A DNA stretch of 49,346 nucleotides. Source: CBDCLY01 sp965218715. GTDB taxonomy: Bacteria > Bacteroidota > Bacteroidia > Flavobacteriales_E > Vicingaceae. This document shows positions 18,136 to 25,669 of this stretch, piece by piece. A model generated the notes under the pieces. That model searched no databases and had not been told where the DNA came from. It was given only the letters and a program-made list of their open reading frames with translations. Position 1 is the stretch's first letter, and the number at the start of each line of letters is the position of its first letter. Position numbers and translations under genes: made by a program. The stretch lies in the NCBI GenBank assembly GCA_965218715.1, contig CBDCLY010000016.1, positions 1-49,346 on the forward strand. Direction: 5' to 3'.

Positions 18136-21100
18136 AACGCAATAACTTCTGACTAAACACACCCTTGGCATGCTTAATCTTTATGAGGTATATGCCATTG
18201 ATGTAATTCTTCATTGAATAATTCGCACGAAGGTCATTGGTTTCAAACTGATCAATTAAAGCACCATTTGAATTGTAGATCCAAATGGACTTTTTGCCTT
18301 TTGGTAATTCTAGGAAAAGATTTTCTTGAACTGGGTTAGGAAATAATGAAATGCCAGAATTTTCTGATCTGTCAATTAGATTTGTTATGATAACTGGCTG
18401 GCAGATTGATGTATCTAGGCAACCATTATTATTAACTTGAACAGCATAAGATCCTGAAACTGTTGGAGCATAGCCAATTTGATTTGCCCCAGATATTAAA
18501 GAATATCCATTATTGCAGTCTAGCCATTGGTAGCTGATTCCAGTTTGTAAAGCAAACAAAGAATCGTCCTTATTCCCAACAGATGCATTTATTGTATCTA
18601 TCTGTAAGTCCAAATAAATGGTAGAATCGCATCCAACAGAACTCAAAACAGAATCAACATAGATTCCACTATTTCTATATAAAATGTTGTTGAATGGCCA
18701 AGTAAATGAGTTGCAAGCTTGAACATGTGCAGTATCCACTGTTGGGAAATAAATCTCTAAATCTAGAGTAACAATGCTATCACAAAAAGAACTTTTCGCA
18801 ACAGTGAATTGAACCGTGTCCACATTGCTAGTATAAGTAACTCCATTGATCCAGGTATATGAACTGCATGCTTTAACCTTATGGATAGCAGTGGTATTAC
18901 ATTCATTTAAATACAAGTTCGTAGAAAATTGTCCTTGATTCGAAATTCCAGTGGTTACTAAATCTAAATCGCCATCATTATCAGTATCCCCAAAACTAGC
19001 TTCGCCAACAATATAACCCCCAATAAATGCATTCGGTTTAGGCGAAAATGTTCCAGACCCATTATTTTCATATACTTCGCCGTAATTGGTAGATCCAGAA
19101 TTGCCTGAAATAAAAACATCTAAATCACCATCATTATCCATATCAAACATTTCGATATCCCCTGCATAAACTGCCTGGAAGGGTTGATTTGAAAATGTGA
19201 AAACTCCGGTTCCATTGTTTAAATATAATTTAGAAGATGTATTGGTGTTTGGTGTAGTGCCAGTTACCATTACGTCTAAATCATTGTCACCATCAACATC
19301 TCCAAATTCAATTGCAGAGAGTCTTGCCCCAGAGATTGAAGTAGAAGTGCTTGTAAATACGCCTAAGCCATTATTCTTGTACAATTTAGAAACAAGTCCA
19401 AAATTCTGATCTTGCCCTATCAAAAGTAAATCAAGATCTGAATCACCATCAATGTCTGCAAAGTCAGCATCGCCATACCGCACCACATCATTAGGAGCGT
19501 TGCTCATTTGTGTAAAAACACCAGACCCATTGTTCTTGTAAAACTGAATTAGGTAATTGCCATTGTTATCTTCTCCAATAATGAGCAAATCTTGATCACT
19601 ATCCCCGTCTATATCTCCGAACCTTACTTTGCCTTCTGAGAAATTAGGGAAAGGAACAGAGTTTACTCTATTGAAACCACCACTTCCGTTATTTTTATAC
19701 ATTTTACAAACATAACTTCCCGTATTGTCTCTTCCTGAGATAAGGATGTCCAAGTCACCATCTCCGTCTATGTCTGCCATTTCTGTATCTCCAGAACCAA
19801 CAGCACTTACGTTAAATGGGCTTTGACTTGTAAGAACTCCTGAGCCATTGTTTTTGTAGTAGAATTTTTTGTATCCTTTCTGATGAGTATCTCCATTGCA
19901 GATCAAATCGATGTTTTGGTCATTGTCTACATCAGCTAAAATAACAGTTCCATGACTTAATGCTGTAAATGGGCTTCCTGTTACTTCATAAAAAACTCCA
20001 TTTTGATTCAAGTATAACCGTGATCCTATTTCTCCTGTAATTACTACGTCATCGTCTGAATCACCATCTGCGTCGAATATCTCAATTCCACCAGCCGAGG
20101 CATTATGAAAAGGGGTGTTATTAACCAGGGTGAAATTAGCGCTTCCATTGTTTCTGTATAATTTCGTGGTATTTGAAATATAGTTGCCAATTACCAACAC
20201 GTCTAGGTCTCCATCACTATCAAAGTCAAGAAAAGAAAGATTGCTATAAACCATTCCTTGGAAAGGATTACTTTTTTGAGTGAATACTCCATTCCCATTA
20301 TTAAGGTAAGATATGCAAACTGGTGAGTTGTTCGTTGATCCAATGGTCATAAGGTCTAAATCTCCATCTCCATCTAGATCTGCTACATCTACATCTCCGT
20401 AATGAATGCCTACTAAAAATCCAGCATTGAAGATGCTAAATATTCCATTTCCATCGTTTTTGTAAACTCTTGTTCGATAAGCCGATTGAGTAGCACCTCC
20501 TATGATTAAGTCAAGATCATTATCGCCATCAATGTCGGCAAAAGTGTGAGCAGCAGCAAAAAAGTCTTCTATGCCGGTATTGCTTACTGTTGAAAAATTT
20601 CCATTCCCATCATTGGTATAAAGAGCCGAAGTTGCACCACCTCCAAAAAATGTTCCACCTGTAATGAATAAATCAAGATCGTTATCACCATCAATATCTC
20701 CAAAACTAATGTCTCCTTCAATAAGTCCAACAAATGGTGTGTTGTTTACAAGGGTGAAAATACCTGAACCATTATTTCGATATAAACGAGTAATTCTAAA
20801 CGGATTGCTACCCGTATTACCCATAATAAGAAGGTCCTGATCACCATCGCCATCAATGTCAGCAAATTCACAAGCTCCCTGGTCTATTCCAGTAAAAGGG
20901 GTGTTTTGTACTTCTAGATAGTTTCCCTTACCATCATTTAAATACAATTTAGTGATTCGAAAACTAGCTGAATAAACTCTTCCCATTAACAATACATCCA
21001 TGTCACCATCATTGTCCACGTCTGCTATAGCTGAGTTTGCATCCTGTAATGCATCAAAGTCTGCTCTTAACTGAGGGTCTGTAGAATAAGGAAGTTGTTG

Positions 21101-21175
21101 TTCGAAACGAATTTGAGCAATTGAGCTTGATGCGATTAAAAAAAGTAAGCTAAGTGATAAGGAGAATCCTTTCAT
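18134..21175 (-). CDS. Secreted FG-GAP/VCBS-repeat protein with T9SS C-terminal signal
   Basis: The start is taken at ATG 21175, which gives a clean signal peptide (MKGFSLSLSLLFLIASSSIAQ) and a 1013-residue protein; the frame is open 32 codons further upstream without that feature. It holds 14 repeats of about 57 residues, each with a calcium-type loop such as FADIDGDGDLDLLIMG and a YxNNGSGxF turn, consistent with two seven-bladed propellers. Next come two Cys-paired repeats (ending GCDSTIYLDLQID), a SYQWLDCNNGYSL module and a type A T9SS sorting domain (LFPNPVQENLFLELP to the end). It should be secreted and anchored at the cell surface. Its ligand is unknown. The C-terminal modules recur in the M4 protease at 35052. 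Confidence 0.9.
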   Translation of the reverse strand: MKGFSLSLSLLFLIASSSIAQIRFEQQLPYSTDPQLRADFDALQDANSAIADVDNDGDMDVLLMGRVYSASFRITKLYLNDGKGNYLEVQNTPFTGIDQGACEFADIDGDGDQDLLIMGNTGSNPFRITRLYRNNGSGIFTLVNNTPFVGLIEGDISFGDIDGDNDLDLFITGGTFFGGGATSALYTNDGNGNFSTVSNTGIEDFFAAAHTFADIDGDNDLDLIIGGATQSAYRTRVYKNDGNGIFSIFNAGFLVGIHYGDVDVADLDGDGDLDLMTIGSTNNSPVCISYLNNGNGVFTQKSNPFQGMVYSNLSFLDFDSDGDLDVLVIGNYISNTTKLYRNNGSANFTLVNNTPFHNASAGGIEIFDADGDSDDDVVITGEIGSRLYLNQNGVFYEVTGSPFTALSHGTVILADVDNDQNIDLICNGDTHQKGYKKFYYKNNGSGVLTSQSPFNVSAVGSGDTEMADIDGDGDLDILISGRDNTGSYVCKMYKNNGSGGFNRVNSVPFPNFSEGKVRFGDIDGDSDQDLLIIGEDNNGNYLIQFYKNNGSGVFTQMSNAPNDVVRYGDADFADIDGDSDLDLLLIGQDQNFGLVSKLYKNNGLGVFTSTSTSISGARLSAIEFGDVDGDNDLDVMVTGTTPNTNTSSKLYLNNGTGVFTFSNQPFQAVYAGDIEMFDMDNDGDLDVFISGNSGSTNYGEVYENNGSGTFSPKPNAFIGGYIVGEASFGDTDNDGDLDLVTTGISNQGQFSTNLYLNECNTTAIHKVKACSSYTWINGVTYTSNVDTVQFTVAKSSFCDSIVTLDLEIYFPTVDTAHVQACNSFTWPFNNILYRNSGIYVDSVLSSVGCDSTIYLDLQIDTINASVGNKDDSLFALQTGISYQWLDCNNGYSLISGANQIGYAPTVSGSYAVQVNNNGCLDTSICQPVIITNLIDRSENSGISLFPNPVQENLFLELPKGKKSIWIYNSNGALIDQFETNDLRANYSMKNYINGIYLIKIKHAKGVFSQKLLR

Positions 21176-21302
21176 AAAAATCATTTTAAGGAATAAAGAT
21201 AAGAAGGTAAAAATTAGATTGTCCTTTGGTCTAATCTTTTTATTTTTGAGACAATCAGAATTTCTAAACAAGCTAACTAATTGGAACTTTGATTGGTCTT
21301 AA

Positions 21303-22661
21303 ATGAAACCAAACATTCTAAATAATTTATTCTCAAAAGTTGACATCAGCACAATAGTACTGTTCAGAATTTCATTTGGCTTTATTATGTTATATGAAAT
21401 TGTCAGGTATTTTCAAGTAGATTGGATTGGGCAATATTGGATTGAGCCAGCTTATAATTTTCCATATTGGCCATTTCTCGAGTTAGAACCACTAGGAGGG
21501 AATGGCATGTATATATTGTTTGGTGCATTAGGTGTATTGTCGGCCTGCATCATGCTTGGGCTATTCTATCGGATCAGTTCTGTATTGTTCTTTTTGGGAT
21601 TTAGCTATATGTTTTTGTTGGAGCAAACTCGTTACTTAAATCACTTCTACCTCATTTGTTTAATCAGTTTTGTGTTAATTTTTATTCCTGCTCATCATCG
21701 ATTTTCTTTGGATGTAAAGTTATTTGATTTGAAAAAGAAGGATGGTATAGATCGATGGTGTTTGTATTTATTGCAACTCATGATTGGCATTCCTTTTTTT
21801 TATGGTGGCTTAGCTAAAATCAATTCCGATTGGTTAGCAGGGCAACCTTTGCAAATCTGGCTATCACATGATTTGGACTTTCCTTTGATAGGTCAATACT
21901 TCGATCAAATGTGGATGATTCATATCATGTCTTATTCTGGTCTCTTATTGGACCTGCTTATTGTTCCCTTTTTATTAATCAAACGGACTAGGATTTGGGC
22001 CTTCATTGCTGGTTTTCTCTTTCACGTAATGAATTCTGAACTGTTTGTGATTGGGATATTTCCTTGGTTCATGATTGCTTCAACTAGTTTATTTTTTGAA
22101 CCAGATTGGCCAAAACGTTTCCTTCTAAGGCTTAAGGGCAAAAAGCTCCCAATGCCCAAACAGATCATTTCTGAAACGAATTCATTGGGCACAAAACAGA
22201 AAGCCATTATTGTTGGATTGGCTCTTTGGACGATGCTTATGTTATTAGTGCCTTTAAGGCATTTTACGATCCCTGGAAAGGTGAGTTGGACTGAAGATGG
22301 GCACAAGTTCTCTTGGCACATGAAGCTAAGAACAAAGCGGGCTAGGGGAGCCTTCGATATCATTTCTCAGGATGGCAGTTTCCAACAAACTTTGATGGTC
22401 GGAAGAATCTTAGAATCTTGGCAAATTAGAAAGGCTTTAGCTAGACCACCAGTAATATGGCAGCTAGCACAAAAAATAAAAGAAGATTATGCAGCAGCTG
22501 GTAGAGATGTTAAGGTGTTTGCAAACATTGAAGCCAGTTTAAATGGTAGGCCTTATCAACAGTTCACTGATCCTAATGTTGACCTTACTATTGTTCCTTA
22601 TCCCCTTTGGAAAACCGATTGGATATTGCCATTGACCACTCCATTGCCCAAGGTGGATTAG
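21303..22661 (+). CDS. HTTM-domain membrane protein (vitamin-K-dependent gamma-carboxylase-like)
   Basis: The 452-residue protein has several transmembrane helices in residues 15-340 and the HTTM signatures VLFRISFGFIMLYE near the N-terminus, RYLNHFYLICLISF, and YGGLAKINSDWLAGQPLQIWL around residue 165-185. A soluble C-terminal part of about 110 residues follows the last helix (TEDGHKFSWHMKLRTKRA). The HTTM family includes the human gamma-glutamyl carboxylase, but most bacterial members have no demonstrated activity, so carboxylation is only a possibility. It is divergent from the propeller gene, with about 127 bases between the starts, and stands alone. Confidence 0.88.
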   Translation: MKPNILNNLFSKVDISTIVLFRISFGFIMLYEIVRYFQVDWIGQYWIEPAYNFPYWPFLELEPLGGNGMYILFGALGVLSACIMLGLFYRISSVLFFLGFSYMFLLEQTRYLNHFYLICLISFVLIFIPAHHRFSLDVKLFDLKKKDGIDRWCLYLLQLMIGIPFFYGGLAKINSDWLAGQPLQIWLSHDLDFPLIGQYFDQMWMIHIMSYSGLLLDLLIVPFLLIKRTRIWAFIAGFLFHVMNSELFVIGIFPWFMIASTSLFFEPDWPKRFLLRLKGKKLPMPKQIISETNSLGTKQKAIIVGLALWTMLMLLVPLRHFTIPGKVSWTEDGHKFSWHMKLRTKRARGAFDIISQDGSFQQTLMVGRILESWQIRKALARPPVIWQLAQKIKEDYAAAGRDVKVFANIEASLNGRPYQQFTDPNVDLTIVPYPLWKTDWILPLTTPLPKVD

Positions 22662-22671
22662 TGATTGGATT

Positions 22672-23487
22672 TTAATTGGTCTCAAATAAAACCAAACTCA
22701 CCTCATTTCCAATGGCGCTGGCCTTGTGTCCATCATTAGAATTAATGAGCAATACGTCTCCTTTTCTAAATTTCCTAGTAATTCCATTCTTGAAATCAAC
22801 TAGAAGTTCGCCTTCGTGAATGTATCCAATATGGGGCTTTTTACACCAATCTTCTTCTATGAATTGATTGTTGATTTGAATTACCCTAACTATTTTATTA
22901 TCAATTAGTTTCTTGCATTCAAAAAAGCCGTTTGTTTGCTGTTTTAATTGCTTGAAATTCATCGACAAGGTTTCAGGATATAGTTTCCGTTCAAACAAGG
23001 CAACATGATTTCCTTGAGAATTTTTTGCTGCTTCGCTTTCTTCAGGAACATGATATTCTCCTACTTTCTTAAAGCCATTCCTAATGTATAAATTCCCCAA
23101 GCCAATGGCATCGGCCCAAGTGTCTAGTCTAAGGTAAGATTTGCCCTTGGAATAGGCGTAGACCTCAATCCAATTCAGTGCTGCCTGAAAGAAGCCTTGG
23201 CTTCTGTAGCTTGGGTTCACTAATAATCGATGCAGATAAATGGCTTCATCATGTTTGCTATCCAACCAAATGTGTTCATCCTTTTCCCAAAGGCTAAAAA
23301 AGAATGCCGTTTTACCTTCTTTGTTTATTATTTTGTATTGCCGTTTGGCTCTAATATCATCTTCAAAAATCTGTTGGTCTACAAACTTGTAGGAAGGGCC
23401 ACCTTTGCCTTTTTGATATTCAATTGCAGCTTCGAAAAACTGACAAGAAAGCTCAAGGTCTTCTAGCGAGCAATAGTCTACCTGCAT
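22672..23487 (-). CDS. GNAT acetyltransferase fused to a cupin domain
   Basis: Residues 1-168 are a GNAT fold: YLHRLLVNPSYRSQGFFQAALNW gives the acetyl-CoA loop, followed by LRLDTWADAIGLGNLYIRNGFKKVGEY. Residues 175-271 are a small cupin: VRVIQINNQFIEEDWCKKPHIGYIHEGELLVDF, then RKFRKGDVLLINSNDGHKA. The cupin keeps the GELL and KGDV turns and one late His, but its metal set is not the classical one. GNAT enzymes transfer acetyl groups to amines; the cupin could bind or sense a ligand. An internal Met at the domain joint (MNFKQLKQQ) could be the remnant of a separate start. It lies about 30 bases downstream of the SiaB-like gene. Confidence 0.85.
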   Translation of the reverse strand: MQVDYCSLEDLELSCQFFEAAIEYQKGKGGPSYKFVDQQIFEDDIRAKRQYKIINKEGKTAFFFSLWEKDEHIWLDSKHDEAIYLHRLLVNPSYRSQGFFQAALNWIEVYAYSKGKSYLRLDTWADAIGLGNLYIRNGFKKVGEYHVPEESEAAKNSQGNHVALFERKLYPETLSMNFKQLKQQTNGFFECKKLIDNKIVRVIQINNQFIEEDWCKKPHIGYIHEGELLVDFKNGITRKFRKGDVLLINSNDGHKASAIGNEVSLVLFETN

Positions 23488-23516
23488 AAAATGAAATAAG
23501 AATAAAGAGATAAAAT

Positions 23517-24668
23517 TTAATTAACCTGCTCTTGAATTGGAATGGAGGAGGTGGTTTTCTTTTTGGTCTGAGCTTCTTCCAATGATCTTTGAAATCTCGA
23601 CTTTGGCTTTTTCTTGAAATTAATCACCATGCTCACTAAAGAAATTCCTTCAGAATGGGACCTTACACCAAATTCAAACTTTGAACTAATTTTTAACAAT
23701 TCAACGAAATCCAAACTAAAGTCCTCATCTGATTTACCAGCTTTCAAAGCCCTTTGATAAACTCGATCAAGTGCATCCTCATCATAATTAGCAAAAAGCT
23801 TCAACATGCGATCTAGCCTAGAGGCTTCAGTATTGCTCAGTAGACAAGTTGCTGAAATGCTATATTCTTCTTCATCCTCGCCAATCAAAAGCATGTTCGC
23901 ATTATCGCTTTTCCCTGGTAATTGTAATCCAGAAATTTTCTCGAACAAGCCCATAAATTTGACAAAAACCACTTTCTGACTAACCGTTTGAATGGTTTTC
24001 TCAATGATGCCAAGAATTACAATGGTAGTTTGAATGGAAACCACTCCCTTGTATAAAAAGAATAGATTTTCTCTAATCATTTTGTTACGCAAAAGAATGC
24101 TGGTATTGAAATCGTTATTAATTGTAAACTCTTCTTTTTCCGCTAATTCTAAATGCAACCTGAAATAGAAATAGGATTTTATGGCATCTATTTCTGAAAA
24201 AGTAAAACTCAATTTATTTTTTGATCGTCTTGCCATCTCAATAAAACCAAGACCTGCACCACCTTTTTCAGAAAATCCCTCTTCAGAAAGTACTCGTCTG
24301 TATTCCTCTTTTAATTCTTGAGAGGTGAGCTTATTTAATTGCTCAAGCTGTCCTTTTAAAGATGGAATTATTTGATTGTTGACCGTATTTCCTGAAACAA
24401 TACTGAAAAGCCCATCATTATTTTTAATGTGGAAATAACTGTCCTTACTTCCCTCTTCATTGTGACGAACAATATTTTGAAAACATTCAGCAATTAAAAA
24501 ACCAGCTTTTCTAAGGGATTTTTTATAAGCATCTAGGGCATTGTATTGTTGATTATTAAGCTCAATAAAACCATCGGTGTGTTCATCGCTAAACTCACCA
24601 GTATAAAGGAAATTCATTTGTTCTTCTGCAAAGTGATGGTAGAAGAATTCAAGAGAAGCTAATTTCAT
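23517..24668 (-). CDS. SiaB-like (DUF6272) GHKL ATPase protein with a second, degenerate copy
   Basis: Residues 1-180 match the SiaB/DUF6272 family of GHKL-fold protein kinases: FLYTGEFSDEHTDGFIEL at the start, the N box ECFQNIVRH (E61, N65) and the G box GGAGLGFIEMARR (136-148). Residues 195-352 run parallel to this domain element by element (NLFFLYKGVV, MGLFEKISG, EEYSISATCLLSN, DFVELLKISSKFEF) but lack the N-box Asn and the Gly-rich G box, so this half should not bind ATP. Residues 353-383 are a basic tail. SiaB in Pseudomonas phosphorylates the partner-switch protein SiaC. No SiaA or SiaC homologue lies in this window, so the partner here is unknown. Confidence 0.75.
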   Translation of the reverse strand: MKLASLEFFYHHFAEEQMNFLYTGEFSDEHTDGFIELNNQQYNALDAYKKSLRKAGFLIAECFQNIVRHNEEGSKDSYFHIKNNDGLFSIVSGNTVNNQIIPSLKGQLEQLNKLTSQELKEEYRRVLSEEGFSEKGGAGLGFIEMARRSKNKLSFTFSEIDAIKSYFYFRLHLELAEKEEFTINNDFNTSILLRNKMIRENLFFLYKGVVSIQTTIVILGIIEKTIQTVSQKVVFVKFMGLFEKISGLQLPGKSDNANMLLIGEDEEEYSISATCLLSNTEASRLDRMLKLFANYDEDALDRVYQRALKAGKSDEDFSLDFVELLKISSKFEFGVRSHSEGISLVSMVINFKKKPKSRFQRSLEEAQTKKKTTSSIPIQEQVN

Positions 24669-24769
24669 GGCCTTTATTCAATCAATTCGTAAATGTAATA
24701 AATTAATTTAAGGAACAGAAATTCACTTTAATCTAAAGGAAATAAGTATTCATCGAAGGAATTGCGGAA

Positions 24770-25090
24770 TTAAGAATTTTGATCCAAATGCTTTCCCAAA
24801 GCATCCAATTTATCATCCCAGAATTTGTCGTAAAAAGAAAGCCATTCTTTTATTTCTTTTAATGCCTTTGCTTCTGCATAACAAATCCGTTCTCTTCCGT
24901 TTTTTTCTATGCTTAACATTTCTGCCTCCTCTAGCAATTTAACATGTTTAGTGATCCCTTGTCTGCTAATTTCAAAGTGACTAGATAATGCCGTAATCGA
25001 CAAGGCCGACCCCATAATCAGGAGATGAAATATCTCCCGACGAGTAGGATCGGCAATGGCTTTAAATATTTGGTCTCTTTTATCCGACAT
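24770..25090 (-). CDS. ArsR-family transcriptional regulator
   Basis: The start at ATG 25090 gives 106 residues and overlaps the stop codon of the SRPBCC gene by one base (TAATG). The winged helix begins IFKAIADPTRREIFHLL, continues through ITALSSHFEISRQGITKHVKLLEEAEMLSIEKNGRERIC, and ends with a short dimerisation helix containing WLSFYDKFWDDKL. No cysteine metal-binding motif is present in the recognition helix, so this is not a metal sensor of the classical ArsR/SmtB type. The family pairs with SRPBCC proteins in many bacteria, and the regulator probably represses its own two-gene operon through the two palindromes upstream. Confidence 0.9.
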   Translation of the reverse strand: MSDKRDQIFKAIADPTRREIFHLLIMGSALSITALSSHFEISRQGITKHVKLLEEAEMLSIEKNGRERICYAEAKALKEIKEWLSFYDKFWDDKLDALGKHLDQNS

Positions 25091-25515
25091 TAAGACAACA
25101 GCTTTTCGATGTTTCCAAAACATCTGGCCCAACCACCTGAATATGCTTCCATCATTTTTGGATGCACCTGATCTTGGTAATTGGCTATTCCGCTATGCGT
25201 CATTTGCAATAAGGTGCCGCCTTTTTCTTCGAGTAATTCCCAGCTTACAAGTGTTTCAACATCTTTTGCGTCTTCATTTATCCAGGTATAAACCAAACGG
25301 TAAGGGGAGGCATGTTGAACCGTTCCGGTAACTACATTGCATTCCTGTTTAGGGTCTTGCAAGGCATAATTGAAACCAACTTCAGCTTTAAAGTTAGTTG
25401 GTACTAACCATTGTGAAACTTGATCATTTTTTGTGATGGCTTCCCAAACTCTCTCGATTGGCTGTTTAAACCATTGCGATTTTGTAATGTTATCTGTCAT
25501 TTCTGTTGTGTTCAT
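25090..25515 (-). CDS. SRPBCC (AHSA1-like) domain protein
   Basis: The 141-residue protein is one AHSA1/START-like hydrophobic-cavity domain: IERVWEAITKNDQVSQWLVPTNFKAEVG at the start, YRLVYTWINED in the middle, TLLQMTHSGI, and the C-terminal long helix with GWARCFGNIEKLL. The fold binds small hydrophobic ligands. It is coupled to the ArsR gene, which starts on its stop codon. The arrangement suggests that the regulator responds to a compound that the SRPBCC protein handles, although the compound is unknown. A TAnnTTTG promoter flanked by two palindromes lies directly upstream. Confidence 0.9.
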   Translation of the reverse strand: MNTTEMTDNITKSQWFKQPIERVWEAITKNDQVSQWLVPTNFKAEVGFNYALQDPKQECNVVTGTVQHASPYRLVYTWINEDAKDVETLVSWELLEEKGGTLLQMTHSGIANYQDQVHPKMMEAYSGGWARCFGNIEKLLS

Positions 25516-25534
25516 GATATAAAGTTTTTATGTT

Positions 25535-25592
25535 AAGCAACTAATTGGTTGCAAATATAGAGATAATTTTAAATGCAATCAAAAGGTTGCAT
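25535..25592 (-). promoter_or_regulatory. Promoter of the SRPBCC-ArsR operon with two palindromic operator sites
   Basis: On the minus strand a perfect Bacteroidota -7 element TATATTTG (25559-25552) lies 20 bases downstream of TTTTG (25584-25580). Two related palindromes overlap it: ATGCAATCAAAAGGTTGCAT (25573-25592), which covers the -33 element, and GCAACTAATTGGTTGC (25537-25552), which touches the -7 element. Their centres are 38 bases apart. The layout fits repression by ArsR dimers that block polymerase. Confidence 0.7.
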
Positions 25593-25669
25593 ATTATTTT
25601 TTATAAAAATGAAATAGGGAAGGTATAATTTATTAAAACATTATTTTCCTTGTTTTTTTTAAAAGCTAA

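Noticed and set aside
21176..21302. Inverted repeats ATTAGA/TCTAAT and GATTGTC/GACAATC between the divergent propeller and HTTM genes
   Set aside because: Arms are short, spacing is uneven, and AT-rich DNA gives such pairs by chance; no regulator gene is nearby.
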